Assembly: GCF_964340395.1 (NCBI RefSeq)
Contig: NC_135557.1
Coordinates: forward strand, 626,501 to 690,500
Direction: 5' to 3'
Length of the DNA: 64,000 nucleotides
From: Glandiceps talaboti
Lineage: Eukaryota; Hemichordata; Enteropneusta; Spengelidae
The position numbers and the translations under genes were made by a program. This document shows, one piece after another, positions 25,301 through 43,000 of the stretch; position 1 is the stretch's first letter; the number at the start of each line of letters is the position of its first letter. The notes beneath the pieces are model-generated. The model worked only from the letters and a program-made list of their open reading frames with translations, was not told the DNA's origin and did no database searches.

Positions 25301-27830
25301 CTTACACATTGATTTAAACACTGTAGTAGTATTACACATTGATTTAAACACTATATTAGTCTAACACATTGATTTAAACACTATATTAGTCTTACACATT
25401 GATTTAAACACTGTAGTAGGCTTACACATTGATTTAAACACTGTAGTAGTCTTACACATTGATGAAAACACTGTAGTTGTCTTACACATTGATTTAAACA
25501 CTGTAGTAGTCTTACACATTGATTTAAACACTGTAGTAGTATTACACATTGATTTAAACACTGTATTAGTCTTACACATTGATTGAAACACTATAGTTGA
25601 TTTACACATTTATTTAAACACTGTAGTAGTCTTACACATTGATTTAAACACTATATTAGTCTTACACATTAATTTAAACACTGTAGTAGTCTTACACATT
25701 GATTTAAACACTGTAGTAGTCTTACACATTGATATAAACACTGTAGTAGTCTTATAACACATTGATTTAAAAACTATATTAGTCTTACACATTGATTTAA
25801 ACACTGTAGTAGTCTTACACATTAATATAAACACTTTAGTTGTCTTACACATTGATTTAAACACTATATTAGTCTTAAACATTGATTTAAACACTGTAGT
25901 TGTCTTACACATTGATTTAAACACTATATTAGTCTAACACATTGATTTAAACACTGTAGTAGTCTTACACATTGATTTAAACACTGTAGTAGTCTTACAC
26001 ATTGAATTAAACACTGTAGTAGTCTTACACATTGATTTAAACACTGTAGTAGTCTTACACATTGATTTAAACACTGTAGTAGTCTTACACATTGATTTAA
26101 ACACTATATTAGTCTTACACATTGATTTAAACACTGCAGTAGTCTTACACATTGATTTAAACACTGTAGTAGTCTTACACATTGATATAAACACTGTAGT
26201 AGTCTTATACATTGATTTAAACACTATATTAGTCTTACACATTGATTTCAACACTGTAGTAGGCTTACACATTGATTTAAACACTGTAGTTGTCATACAC
26301 ATTGATTTAAACACTGAAGTAGTCTTACACATTGATTTAAACACTGTAGTAGTCTTACACATTGATTTAAACAGTGTAGTTTACATACACATTGATTTAA
26401 ACACTATATTAGTCTAACACATTGATTTAACACTATATTAGTCTAACACATTGATTTAAACACTATATTAGTCTTACACATTGATTTAAACACTGTAGTT
26501 GTCTTACACATTGATTTAAACACTGTAGTACTCTTACACATTGATTTAAACACTGTAGTTGTCTTACACATTGATTTAAACACTTTAGTTGTCTTACACA
26601 TTGATTTAAACACTGTAGTAGTCTTACACATTGATTTAAACACTGTAGTTGTCTTACATATTGATTTAAACACTGTAGTAGTCTTACACATTGATTTAAA
26701 CTCTGTAGTAGTCTTACACATTGATTTAAACACTGTAGTTGTCTTACACATTGATTTAAACACTGTAGTTGTCTTACACATTGATTTAAACACTGTAGTA
26801 GTCTTACACATTGATTTAAACACTGTAGTTATTGATTAAAACACTGTAGTAGTATTACACATTGATTTAAACACTGTAGTAGTATTACACATTGATTTAA
26901 ACACTGTAGTAGTCTTACACATTGATTTAAACACTGTAGTAGTCTTACACATTGATTTAAACACTGTAGTTGTCTTACACATTGATTTAAACACTGTAGT
27001 AGTCTTACACATTGATTTAAACACTGTAGTTGTCTTACACATTGATTTAAACACTGTAGTAGTCTTACACATTGATTTAAACACTGTAGTAGTCTTACAC
27101 ATTGATTTAAACACTGTAGTAGTCTTACACATTGATTTAAACACTGTAGTAGTATTACACATTGATTTAAACACTGTATTAGTCTTACACATTGATTTAA
27201 ACACTATAGTTGTTTTACACATTGATTTAAACACTGTAGTAGTCTTACACATTGATTTAAACACTATATTAGTCTTACACATTGATTTAAACACTAGTAG
27301 TCTTACACATTGATTTAAACACTGTAGTAGTCTTACACATTGATTTAAACACTATAGTTGTCTTACACATTGATTTAAACACTGTAGTAGTCTTACACAT
27401 TGATTTAAACACTGTAGTAGTATTACACATTGATTTAAACACTGTATTAGTCTTACACATTGATTAAAACACTATAGGTGTTTTACACATTGATTTAAAC
27501 ACTGTAGTAGTCTTACACATTGATTTAAACACTATATTAGTCTTACACATTGATTTAAACACTGTAGTAGTCTTACACATAGATTTAAACACTGTAGTAG
27601 TCTTACACATTGATTTAAACACTGTAGTAGTCTTACACATTGATTTAAACAGTGTAGTTGTCTTACACATTGATTTAAACACTGTAGTAGTCTTACACAT
27701 TGATTTAAACACTGTAGTTGTCTTACACATTGATTTAAAAACTATATTAGTCATACACATTGATTTAAACACTGTAGTAGTCTTACACATTGATTTAAAC
27801 ACTATATTAGTCTTACACATTGATTTAAAC

Positions 27831-30800
27831 ACTAGTAGTCTTACACATTGATTTAAACACTGTAGTAGTCTTACACATTGATTTAAACACTATAGTTGTC
27901 TTACACATTGATTTAAACACTGTAGTAGTCTTACACATTGATTTAAACACTGTAGTAGTATTACACATTGATTTAAACACTGTATTAGTCTTACACATTG
28001 ATTAAAACACTATAGGTGTTTTACACATTGATTTAAACACTGTAGTAGTCTTACACATTGATTTAAACACTATATTAGTCTTACACATTGATTTAAACAC
28101 TGTAGTAGTCTTACACATAGATTTAAACACTGTAGTAGTCTTACACATTGATTTAAACACTGTAGTAGTCTTACACATTGATTTAAACACTGTATTAGTC
28201 TTACACATTGATTTAAACACTGTAGTAGTATTACACATTGATTTAAACACTATATTAGTCTAACACATTGATTTAAACACTATATTAGTCTTACACATTG
28301 ATTTAAACACTGTAGTAGGCTTACACATTGATTTAAACACTGTAGTAGTCTTACACATTGATTAAAACACTGTAGTTGTCTTACACATTGATTTAAACAC
28401 TGTAGTAGTCTTACACATTGATTTAAACACTGTAGTAGTATTACACATTGATTTAAACACTGTATTAGTCTTACACATTGATTGAAACACTATAGTTGAT
28501 TTACACATTTATTTAAACACTGTAGTAGTCTTACACATTGATTTAAACACTATATTAGTCTTACACATTAATTTAAACACTGTAGTAGTCTTACACATTG
28601 ATTTAAACACTGTAGTAGTCTTACACATTGATATAAACACTGTAGTAGTCTTATAACACATTGATTTAAAAACTATATTAGTCATACACATTGATTTCAA
28701 CACTGTAGTAGGCTTACACATTGATTTAAACACTGTAGTAGTCTTACACATTGATATAAACACTGTAGTAGTCTTACACATTGATTTAAACACTATATTA
28801 GTCTTAAACATTGATTTAAACACTGTAGTTGTCTTACACATTGACTTAAACACTATATTAGTCTAACACATTGATTTAAACACTATATTAGTCTTACACA
28901 TTGATTTAAACACTGTAGTAGTCTTACACTGTAGTAGCCTTACACATTGATTTAAACACTGTATTAGTCTTACACATTGATTTAAACACTGTAGTAGTAT
29001 TACACATTGATTTAAACACTATATTAGTCTAACACATTGATTTAAACACTATATTAGTCTTACACATTGATTTAAACACTGTAGTAGGCTTACACATTGA
29101 TTTAAACACTGTAGTAGTCTTACACATTGATTAAAACACTGTAGTTGTCTTACACATTGATTTAAACACTGTAGTAGTCTTACACATTGATTTAAACACT
29201 GTAGTAGTATTACACATTGATTTAAACACTGTATTAGTCTTACACATTGATTGAAACACTATAGTTGATTTACACATTTATTTAAACACTGTAGTAGTCT
29301 TACACATTGATTTAAACACTGTAGTAGTCTTACACATTGATTTAAACACTGTAGTAGTCTTACACATTGATATAAACACTGTAGTAGTCTTATAACACAT
29401 TGATTTAAAAACTATATTAGTCTTACACATTGATTTAAACACTGTAGTAGTCTTACACATTGATATAAACACTTTAGTTGTCTTACACATTGATTTAAAC
29501 ACTATATTAGTCTTAAACATTGATTTAAACACTGTAGTTGTCTTACACATTGATTTAAACACTATATTAGTCTAACACATTGATTTAAACACTGTAGTAG
29601 TCTTACACATTGATTTAAACACTGTAGTAGTCTTACACATTGAATTAAACACTGTAGTAGTCTTACACATTGATTTAAACACTGTAGTAGTCTTACACAT
29701 TGATTTAAACACTGTAGTAGTCTTACACATTGATTTAAACACTATATTAATCTTACACATTGATTTAAACACTGCAGTAGTCTTACACATTGATTTAAAC
29801 ACTGTAGTAGTATTACACATTGATTTAAACACTGTAGTAGTCTTATACATTGATTTAAACACTATATTAGTCTTACACATTGATTTCAACACTGTAGTAG
29901 GCTTACACATTGATTTAAACACTGTAGTTGTCATACACATTGATTTAAACACTGAAGTAGTCTTACACATTGATTTAAACACTGTAGTAGTCTTACACAT
30001 TGATTTAAACAGTGTAGTTGTCATACACATTGATTTAAACACTATATTAGTCTAACACATTGATTTAACACTATATTAGTCTAACACATTGATTTAAACA
30101 CTATATTAGTCTTACACATTGATTTAAACACTGTAGTTGTCTTACACATTGATTTAAACACTGTAGTACTCTTACACATTGATTTAAACACTGTAGTTGT
30201 CTTACACATTGATTTAAACACTTTAGTTGTCTTACACATTGATTTAAACACTGTAGTAGTCTTACACATTGATTTAAACACTGTAGTTGTCTTACATATT
30301 GATTTAAACACTGTAGTAGTCTTACACATTGATTTAAACTCTGTAGTAGTCTTACACATTGATTTAAACACTGTAGTTGTCTTACACATTGATTTAAACA
30401 CTGTAGTAGTCTTACACATTGATTTAAACACTGTAGTTGTCTTACACATTGATTTAAACACTGTAGTAGTATTACACATTGATTTAAACACTGTAGTAGT
30501 CTTACACATTGATTTAAACACTGTAGTAGTCTTACACATTGATTTAAAAACTATATTAGTCTTACACGTTGATTTAAACACTCTAGTAGTCTTACACATT
30601 GATTTAAACACTGTAGTTATTGATTAAAACACTGTAGTAGTATTACACATTGATTTAAACACTGTAGTAGTATTACACATTGATTTAAACACTGTAGTAG
30701 TCTTACACATTGATTTAAACACTGTAGTAGTCTTACACATTGATTAAAACACTGTAGTTGTCTTACACATTGATTTAAACACTGTAGTAGTCTTACACAT

Positions 30801-33800
30801 TGATTTAAACACTGTAGTTGTCTTACACATTGATTTAAACACTGTAGTAGTCTTACACATTGATTTAAACACTGTAGTAGTCTTACACATTGATTTAAAC
30901 ACTGTAGTAGTCTTACACATTGATTTAAACACTGTAGTAGTATTACACATTGATTTAAACACTGTATTAGTCTTACACATTGATTTAAACACTATAGTTG
31001 TTTTACACATTGATTTAAACACTGTAGTAGTCTTACACATTGATTTAAACACTATATTAGTCTTACACATTGATTTAAACACTAGTAGTCTTACACATTG
31101 ATTTAAACACTGTAGTAGTCTTACACATTGATTTAAACACTATAGTTGTCTTACATATTGATTTAAACACTGTAGTAGTCTTACACATTGATTTAAACAC
31201 TGTAGTAGTATTACACATTGATTTAAACACTGTATTAGTCTTACACATTGATTAAAACACTATAGGTGTTTTACACATTGATTTAAACACTGTAGTAGTC
31301 TTACACATTGATTTAAACACTATATTAGTCTTACACATTGATTTAAACACTGTAGTAGTCTTACACATAGATTTAAACACTGTAGTAGTCTTACACATTG
31401 ATTTAAACACTGTAGTAGTCTTACACATTGATTTAAACACTGTATTAGTCTTACACATTGATTTAAACACTGTAGTATTATTACACATTGATTTAAACAC
31501 TATATTAGTCTAACACATTGATTTAAACACTATATTAGTCTTACACATTGATTTAAACACTGTAGTAGGCTTACACATTGATTTAAACACTGTAGTAGTC
31601 TTACACATTGATTAAAACACTGTAGTTGTCTTACACATTGATTTAAACACTGTAGTAGTCTTACACATTGATTTAAACACTGTAGTAGTATTACACATTG
31701 ATTTAAACACTGTATTAGTCTTACACATTGATTGAAACACTATAGTTGATTTACACATTTATTTAAACACTGTAGTAGTCTTACACATTGATTTAAACAC
31801 TATATTAGTCTTACACATTAATTTAAACACTGTAGTAGTCTTACACATTGATTTAAACACTGTAGTAGTCTTACACATTGATTTAAACACTGTAGTAGTC
31901 TTACACATTGATTTAAAAACTATATTAGTCTTACACGTTGATTTAAACACTCTAGTAGTCTTACACATTGATTTAAACACTGTAGTTATTGATTAAAACA
32001 CTGTAGTAGTATTACACATTGATTTAAACACTGTAGTAGTCTTACACATTGATTTAAACACTGTAGTAGTCTTACACATTGATTTAAACACTGTAGTCGT
32101 CTTACACATTGATTTAAACACTGTAGTAGTCTTACACATTGATTTAAACACTGTAGTTGTCTTACACATTGATTTAAACACTGTAGTAGTCTTACACATT
32201 GATTTAAACACTGTAGTAGTCTTACACATTGATTTAAACACTGTAGTAGTCTTACACATTGATTTAAACACTGTAGTAGTATTACACATTGATTTAAACA
32301 CTGTATTAGTCTTACACATTGATTTAAACACTATAGTTGTTTTACACATTGATTTAAACACTGTAGTAGTCTTACACATTGATTTAAACACTATATTAGT
32401 CTTACACATTGATTTAAACACTAGTAGTCTTACACATTGATTTAAACACTGTAGTAGTCTTACACATTGATTTAAACACTATAGTTGTCTTACACATTGA
32501 TTTAAACACTGTAGTAGTCTTACACATTGATTTAAACACTGTAGTAGTATTACACATTGATTTAAACACTGTATTAGTCTTACACATTGATTAAAACACT
32601 ATAGGTGTTTTACACATTGATTTAAACACTGTAGTAGTCTTACACATTGATTAAAACACTGTAGTTGTCTTACACATTGATTTAAACACTGTAGTAGTCT
32701 TACACATTGATTTAAACACTGTAGTTGTCTTACACATTGATTTAAACACTGTAGTAGTCTTACACATTGATTTAAACACTGTAGTAGTCTTACACATTGA
32801 TTTAAACACTGTAGTAGTCTTACACATTGATTTAAACACTGTAGTAGTATTACACATTGATTTAAACACTGTATTAGTCTTACACATTGATTTAAACACT
32901 ATAGTTGTTTTACACATTGATTTAAACACTGTAGTAGTCTTACACATTGATTTAAACACTATATTAGTCTTACACATTGATTTAAACACTAGTAGTCTTA
33001 CACATTGATTTAAACACTGTAGTAGTCTTACACATTGATTTAAACACTATAGTTGTCTTACATATTGATTTAAACACTGTAGTAGTCTTACACATTGATT
33101 TAAACACTGTAGTAGTATTACACATTGATTTAAACACTGTATTAGTCTTACACATTGATTAAAACACTATAGGTGTTTTACACATTGATTTAAACACTGT
33201 AGTAGTCTTACACATTGATTTAAACACTATATTAGTCTTACACATTGATTTAAACACTGTAGTAGTCTTACACATAGATTTAAACACTGTAGTAGTCTTA
33301 CACATTGATTTAAACACTGTAGTAGTCTTACACATTGATTTAAACACTGTATTAGTCTTACACATTGATTTAAACACTGTAGTATTATTACACATTGATT
33401 TAAACACTATATTAGTCTAACACATTGATTTAAACACTATATTAGTCTTACACATTGATTTAAACACTGTAGTAGGCTTACACATTGATTTAAACACTGT
33501 AGTAGTCTTACACATTGATTAAAACACTGTAGTTGTCTTACACATTGATTTAAACACTGTAGTAGTCTTACACATTGATTTAAACACTGTAGTAGTATTA
33601 CACATTGATTTAAACACTGTATTAGTCTTACACATTGATTGAAACACTATAGTTGATTTACACATTTATTTAAACACTGTAGTAGTCTTACACATTGATT
33701 TAAACACTATATTAGTCTTACACATTAATTTAAACACTGTAGTAGTCTTACACATTGATTTAAACACTGTAGTAGTCTTACACATTGATATAAACACTGT

Positions 33801-36800
33801 AGTAGTCTTATAACACATTGATTTAAAAACTATATTAGTCATACACATTGATTTCAACACTGTAGTAGGCTTACACATTGATTTAAACACTGTAGTAGTC
33901 TTACACATTGATATAAACACTGTAGTAGTCTTACACATTGATTTAAACACTATATTAGTCTTAAACATTGATTTAAACACTGTAGTTGTCTTACACATTG
34001 ACTTAAACACTATATTAGTCTAACACATTGATTTAAACACTATATTAGTCTTACACATTGATTTAAACACTGTAGTAGTCTTACACTGTAGTAGCCTTAC
34101 ACATTGATTTAAACACTGTATTAGTCTTACACATTGATTTAAACACTGTAGTAGTATTACACATTGATTTAAACACTATATTAGTCTAACACATTGATTT
34201 AAACACTATATTAGTCTTACACATTGATTTAAACACTGTAGTAGGCTTACACATTGATTTAAACACTGTAGTAGTCTTACACATTGATTAAAACACTGTA
34301 GTTGTCTTACACATTGATTTAAACACTGTAGTAGTCTTACACATTGATTTAAACACTGTAGTAGTATTACACATTGATTTAAACACTGTATTAGTCTTAC
34401 ACATTGATTGAAACACTATAGTTGATTTACACATTTATTTAAACACTGTAGTAGTCTTACACATTGATTTAAACACTGTAGTAGTCTTACACATTGATTT
34501 AAACACTGTAGTAGTCTTACACATTGATATAAACACTGTAGTAGTCTTATAACACATTGATTTAAAAACTATATTAGTCTTACACATTGATTTAAACACT
34601 GTAGTAGTCTTACACATTGATATAAACACTTTAGTTGTCTTACACATTGATTTAAACACTATATTAGTCTTAAACATTGATTTAAACACTGTAGTTGTCT
34701 TACACATTGATTTAAACACTATATTAGTCTAACACATTGATTTAAACACTGTAGTAGTCTTACACATTGATTTAAACACTGTAGTAGTCTTACACATTGA
34801 ATTAAACACTGTAGTAGTCTTACACATTGATTTAAACACTGTAGTAGTCTTACACATTGATTTAAACACTGTAGTAGTCTTACACATTGATTTAAACACT
34901 ATATTAATCTTACACATTGATTTAAACACTGCAGTAGTCTTACACATTGATTTAAACACTGTAGTAGTATTACACATTGATTTAAACACTGTAGTAGTCT
35001 TATACATTGATTTAAACACTATATTAGTCTTACACATTGATTTCAACACTGTAGTAGGCTTACACATTGATTTAAACACTGTAGTTGTCATACACATTCA
35101 TTTAAACACTGAAGTAGTCTTACACATTGATTTAAACACTGTAGTAGTCTTACACATTGATTTAAACAGTGTAGTTGTCATACACATTGATTTAAACACT
35201 ATATTAGTCTAACACATTGATTTAACACTATATTAGTCTAACACATTGATTTAAACACTATATTAGTCTTACACATTGATTTAAACACTGTAGTTGTCTT
35301 ACACATTGATTTAAACACTGTAGTACTCTTACACATTGATTTAAACACTGTAGTTGTCTTACACATTGATTTAAACACTTTAGTTGTCTTACACATTGAT
35401 TTAAACACTGTAGTAGTCTTACACATTGATTTAAACACTGTAGTTGTCTTACATATTGATTTAAACACTGTAGTAGTCTTACACATTGATTTAAACTCTG
35501 TAGTAGTCTTACACATTGATTTAAACACTGTAGTTGTCTTACACATTGATTTAAACACTGTAGTAGTCTTACACATTGATTTAAACACTGTAGTTGTCTT
35601 ACACATTGATTTAAACACTGTAGTAGTATTACACATTGATTTAAACACTGTAGTAGTCTTACACATTGATTTAAACACTGTAGTAGTCTTACACATTGAT
35701 TTAAAAACTATATTAGTCTTACACGTTGATTTAAACACTCTAGTAGTCTTACACATTGATTTAAACACTGTAGTTATTGATTAAAACACTGTAGTAGTAT
35801 TACACATTGATTTAAACACTGTAGTAGTATTACACATTGATTTAAACACTGTAGTAGTCTTACACATTGATTTAAACACTGTAGTAGTCTTACACATTGA
35901 TTAAAACACTGTAGTTGTCTTACACATTGATTTAAACACTGTAGTAGTCTTACACATTGATTTAAACACTGTAGTTGTCTTACACATTGATTTAAACACT
36001 GTAGTAGTCTTACACATTGATTTAAACACTGTAGTAGTCTTACACATTGATTTAAACACTGTAGTAGTCTTACACATTGATTTAAACACTGTAGTAGTAT
36101 TACACATTGATTTAAACACTGTATTAGTCTTACACATTGATTTAAACACTATAGTTGTTTTACACATTGATTTAAACACTGTAGTAGTCTTACACATTGA
36201 TTTAAACACTATATTAGTCTTACACATTGATTTAAACACTAGTAGTCTTACACATTGATTTAAACACTGTAGTAGTCTTACACATTGATTTAAACACTAT
36301 AGTTGTCTTACATATTGATTTAAACACTGTAGTAGTCTTACACATTGATTTAAACACTGTAGTAGTATTACACATTGATTTAAACACTGTATTAGTCTTA
36401 CACATTGATTAAAACACTATAGGTGTTTTACACATTGATTTAAACACTGTAGTAGTCTTACACATTGATTTAAACACTATATTAGTCTTACACATTGATT
36501 TAAACACTGTAGTAGTCTTACACATAGATTTAAACACTGTAGTAGTCTTACACATTGATTTAAACACTGTAGTAGTCTTACACATTGATTTAAACACTGT
36601 ATTAGTCTTACACATTGATTTAAACACTGTAGTATTATTACACATTGATTTAAACACTATATTAGTCTAACACATTGATTTAAACACTATATTAGTCTTA
36701 CACATTGATTTAAACACTGTAGTAGGCTTACACATTGATTTAAACACTGTAGTAGTCTTACACATTGATTAAAACACTGTAGTTGTCTTACACATTGATT

Positions 36801-37037
36801 TAAACACTGTAGTAGTCTTACACATTGATTTAAACACTGTAGTAGTATTACACATTGATTTAAACACTGTATTAGTCTTACACATTGATTGAAACACTAT
36901 AGTTGATTTACACATTTATTTAAACACTGTAGTAGTCTTACACATTGATTTAAACACTATATTAGTCTTACACATTAATTTAAACACTGTAGTAGTCTTA
37001 CACATTGATTTAAACACTGTAGTAGTCTTACACATTG
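27831..37037. repeat. Two 4.05-kb blocks displaced by 5,157 bp
   Basis: The segment 27831-31880 recurs at 32988-37037. Many anchors hold the exact displacement: 28002/33159, 28509/33666, 29278/34435, 30081/35238, 30744/35901 and 31252/36409. Private variants are shared, for example the TATTATTACAC monomer near 31476 and 36633. A few single-base differences, such as ACACATTCATTT near 35099, show two real copies. Confidence 0.9.
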
Positions 37038-40000
37038 ATATAAACACTGTAGTAGTCTTATAACACATTGATTTAAAAACTATATTAGTCATACACATTG
37101 ATTTCAACACTGTAGTAGGCTTACACATTGATTTAAACACTGTAGTAGTCTTACACATTGATATAAACACTGTAGTAGTCTTACACATTGATTTAAACAC
37201 TATATTAGTCTTAAACATTGATTTAAACACTGTAGTTGTCTTACACATTGACTTAAACACTATATTAGTCTAACACATTGATTTAAACACTATATTAGTC
37301 TTACACATTGATTTAAACACTGTAGTAGTCTTACACTGTAGTAGTCTTACACATTGATTTAAACACTGTAGTAGTCTTACACATTGATTTAAACACTGTA
37401 GTAGTATTACACATTGATTTAAACACTGTAGTAGTCTTACACATTGATTTAAACACTATAGTTGTTTTACACATTGATTTAAACACTGTAGTAGTCTTAC
37501 ACATTGATTTAAACACTATATTAGTCTTACACATTGATTTAAACACTAGTAGTCTTACACACTGATTTAAACACTGTAGTAGTCTTACACATTGATTTAA
37601 ACACTATAGTTGTCTTACACATTGATTTAAACACTGTAGTAGTCTTACACATTGATTTAAACACTGTATTAGTCTTACACATTGATTTAAACACTATATT
37701 AGTCTAACACATTGATTTAAACACTGTAGTAGTCTTACACATTGATTTAAACACTGTATTAGTCTTACACATTGATTTAAACACTATATTAGTCTAACAC
37801 ATTGATTTAAACACTATATTAGTCTTACACATTGATTTAAACACTGTAGTTGTCTTACACATTGATTTAAACACTGTAGTAGTATTACACATTGATTTAA
37901 ACACTGTAGTAGTCTTACACATTGATTTAAACACTGTAGTAGTCTTACACATTGATTTAAACACTGTAGTTGTCTTACACATTGATTTAAACACTGTAGT
38001 AGTCTTACACATTGATTTAAACACTGTAGTTGTCTTACACATTGATTTAAACACTGTAGTAGTCTTACACATTGATTTAAACACTGTAGTAGTCTTACAC
38101 ATTGATTTAAACACTGTAGTAGTCTTACACATTGATTTAAACACTGTAGTAGTATTACACATTGATTTAAACACTGTATTAGTCTTACACATTGATTTAA
38201 AGACTATAGTTGTTTTACACATTGATTTAAACACTGTAGTAGTCTTACACATTGATTTAAACACTATATTAGTCTTACACATTGATTTAAACACTAGTAG
38301 TCTTACACATTGATTTAAACACTGTAGTAGTCTTACACATTGATTTAAACACTATAGTTATCTTACACATTGATTTAAACACTGTAGTAGTCTTACACAT
38401 TGATTTAAACACTGTAGTAGTATTACACATTGATTTAAACACTGTATTAGTCTTACACATTGATTAAAACACTATAGGTGTTTTACACATTGATTTAAAC
38501 ACTGTAGTAGTCTTACACATTGATTTAAACACTATATTAGTCTTACACATTGATTTAAACACTGTAGTAGTCTTACACATAGATTTAAACACTGTAGTAG
38601 TCTTACACATTGATTTAAACACTGTAGTAGTCTTACACATTGATTTAAACACTGTATTAGTCTTACACATTGATTTAAACACTGTAGTAGTCTTACACAT
38701 TGATTTAAACACTATATTAATCTTACACATTGATTTAAACACTGTAGTTGTCATACACATTGATTTAAACACTGAAGTAGTCTTACACATTGATATAAAC
38801 ACTGTAGTAGTCTTATACATTGATTTAAACACTATATTAGTCTTACACATTGATTTCAACACTGTAGTAGGCTTACACATTGATTTAAACACTGTAGTTG
38901 TCATACACATTGATTTAAACACTATATTAGTCTTACACATTGATTTAAACACTGTAGTTGTCTTACACATTGATTTAAACACTGTAGTACTCTTACACAT
39001 TGATTTAAACACTATATTAGTCTAACACATTGATTTAACACTATATTAGTCTAACACATTGATTTAAACACTATATTAGTCTTACACATTGATTTAAACA
39101 CTGTAGTTGTCTTACACATTGATTTAAACACTGTAGTACTCTTACACATTGATTTAAACACTGTAGTTGTCTTACACATTGATTTAAACACTTTAGTTGT
39201 CTTACACATTGATTTAAACACTGTAGTAGTCTTACACATTGATTTAAACACTGTAGTTGTCTTACACATTGATTTAAACACTGTAGTAGTCTTACACATT
39301 GATTTAAACACTGTAGTAGTCTTACACATTGATTTAAACACTGTAGTTGTCTTACACATTGATTTAAACACTGTAGTAGTCTTACACATTGATTTAAACA
39401 CTGTAGTTGTCTTACACATTGATTTAAACACTGTAGTAGTATTACACATTGATTTAAACACTGTAGTAGTCTTAAACATTGATTTAAACACTGTAGTAGT
39501 CTTACACATTGATTTAAAAACTATATTAGTCTTACACGTTGATTTAAACACTCTAGTAGTCTTACACATTGATTTAAACACTGTAGTTATTGATTAAAAC
39601 ACTGTAGTAGTATTACACATTGATTTAAACACTGTAGTAGTATTACACATTGATTTGAACACTGTATTAGTCTTACACATTGATTTAAACACTGTAGTTG
39701 TCTTACACATTGATTTAAACACTGTAGTAGTCTTACACATTGATTTAAACACTGTAGTAGTCTTACACATTGATTTAAACACTGTAGTAGTCTTACACAT
39801 TGATTTAAACACTGTAGTAGTCTTACACATTGATTTAAACACTGTAGTTGTCTTACACATTGATTTAAACACTGTAGTAGTCTTACACATTGATTTAAAC
39901 ACTGTAGTTGTCTTACACATTGATTTAAACACTGTAGTAGTCTTACACATTGATTTAAACACTGTAGTAGTCTTACACATTGATTTAAACACTGTAGTAG

Positions 40001-43000
40001 TCTTACACATTGATTTAAACACTGTAGTAGTATTACACATTGATTTAAACACTGTATTAGTCTTACACATTGATTTAAACACTATAGTTGTTTTACACAT
40101 TGATTTAAACACTGTAGTAGTCTTACACATTGATTTAAACACTATATTAGTCTTACACATTGATTTAAACACTAGTAGTCTTACACATTGATTTAAACAC
40201 TGTAGTAGTCTTACACATTGATTTAAACACTATAGTTGTCTTACACATTGATTTAAACACTGTAGTAGTCTTACACATTGATTTAAACACTGTAGTAGTA
40301 TTACACATTGATTTAAACACTGTATTAGTCTTACACATTGATTAAAACACTATAGGTGTTTTACACATTGATTTAAACACTGTAGTAGTCTTACACATTG
40401 ATTTAAACACTATATTAGTCTTACACATTGATTTAAACACTGTAGTAGTCTTACACATAGATTTAAACACTGTAGTAGTCTTACACATTGATTTAAACAC
40501 TGTAGTAGTCTTACACATTGATTTAAACACTGTATTAGTCTTACACATTGATTTAAACACTGTAGTAGTATTACACATTGATTTAAACACTATATTAGTC
40601 TAACACATTGATTTAAACACTATATTAGTCTTACACATTGATTTAAACACTGTAGTAGGCTTACACATTGATTTAAACACTGTAGTAGTCTTACACATTG
40701 ATTAAAACACTGTAGTTGTCTTACACATTGATTTAAACACTGTAGTAGTCTTACACATTGATTTAAACACTGTAGTAGTATTACACATTGATTTAAACAC
40801 TGTATTAGTCTTACACATTGATTGAAACACTATCGTTGATTTACACATTTATTTAAACACTGTAGTAGTCTTACACATTGATTTAAACACTATATTAGTC
40901 TTACACATTAATTTAAACACTGTAGTAGTCTTACACATTGATTTAAACACTGTAGTAGTCTTACACATTGATATAAACACTGTAGTAGTCTTATAACACA
41001 TTGATTTAAAAACTATATTAGTCATACACATTGATTTCAACACTGTAGTAGGCTTACACATTGATTTAAACACTGTAGTAGTCTTACACATTGATATAAA
41101 CACTGTAGTAGTCTTACACATTGATTTAAACACTATATTAGTCTTAAACATTGATTTAAACACTGTAGTTGTCTTACACATTGACTTAAACACTATATTA
41201 GTCTAACACATTGATTTAAACACTATATTAGTCTTACACATTGATTTAAACACTGTAGTAGTCTTACACTGTAGTAGTCTTACACATTGATTTAAACACT
41301 GTAGTAGTCTTACACATTGATTTAAACACTGTAGTAGTATTACACATTGATTTAAACACTGTATTAGTCTTACACATTGATTGAAACACTATAGTTGATT
41401 TACACATTTATTTAAACACTGTAGTAGTCTTACACATTGATTTAAACACTATATTAGTCTTACACATTAATTTAAACACTGTAGTAGTCTTACACATTGA
41501 TTTAAACACTGTAGTAGTCTTACACATTGATATAAACACTGTAGTAGTCTTATAACACATTGATTTAAAAACTATATTAGTCTTACACATTGATTTAAAC
41601 ACTGTAGTAGTCTTACACATTGATATAAACACTTTAGTTGTCTTACACATTGATTTAAACACTATATTAGTCTTAAACATTGATTTAAACACTGTAGTTG
41701 TCTTACACATTGATTTAAACACTATATTAGTCTAACACATTGATTTAAACACTGTAGTAGTCTTACACATTGATTTAAACACTGTAGTAGTCTTACACAT
41801 TGAATTAAACACTGTAGTAGTCTTACACATTGATTTAAACACTGTAGTAGTCTTACACATTGATTTAAACACTGTAGTAGTCTTACACATTGATTTAAAC
41901 ACTATATTAATCTTACACATTGATTTAAACACTGCAGTAGTCTTACACATTGATTTAAACACTGTAGTAGTCTTACACATTGATATAAACACTGTAGTAG
42001 TCTTATACATTGATTTAAACACTATATTAGTCTTACACATTGATTTCAACACTGTAGTAGGCTTACACATTGATTTAAACACTGTAGTTGTCATACACAT
42101 TGATTTAAACACTGAAGTAGTCTTACACATTGATTTAAACACTGTAGTAGTCTTACACATTGATTTAAACAGTGTAGTTGTCATACACATTGATTTAAAC
42201 ACTATATTAGTCTAACACATTGATTTAACACTATATTAGTCTAACACATTGATTTAAACACTATATTAGTCTTACACATTGATTTAAACACTGTAGTTGT
42301 CTTACACATTGATTTAAACACTGTAGTAGTCTTACACATTGATTTAAACACTGTAGTTGTCTTACATATTGATTTAAACACTGTAGTAGTCTTACACATT
42401 GATTTAAACTCTGTAGTAGTCTTACACATTGATTTAAACACTGTAGTTGTCTTACACATTGATTTAAACACTGTAGTAGTATTACACATTGATTTAAACA
42501 CTGTAGTAGTCTTACACATTGATTTAAACACTGTAGTAGTCTTACACATTGATTTAAAAACTATATTAGTCTTACACGTTGATTTAAACACTCTAGTAGT
42601 CTTACACATTGATTTAAACACTGTAGTTATTGATTAAAACACTGTAGTAGTATTACACATTGATTTAAACACTGTAGTAGTCTTACACATTGATTTAAAC
42701 ACTGTAGTAGTCTTACACATTGATTTAAACACTGTAGTCGTCTTACACATTGATTTAAACACTGTAGTAGTCTTACACATTGATTTAAACACTGTAGTTG
42801 TCTTACACATTGATTTAAACACTGTAGTAGTCTTACACATTGATTTAAACACTGTAGTAGTCTTACACATTGATTTAAACACTGTAGTAGTCTTACACAT
42901 TGATTTAAACACTGTAGTAGTATTACACATTGATTTAAACACTGTATTAGTCTTACACATTGATTTAAACACTATAGTTGTTTTACACATTGATTTAAAC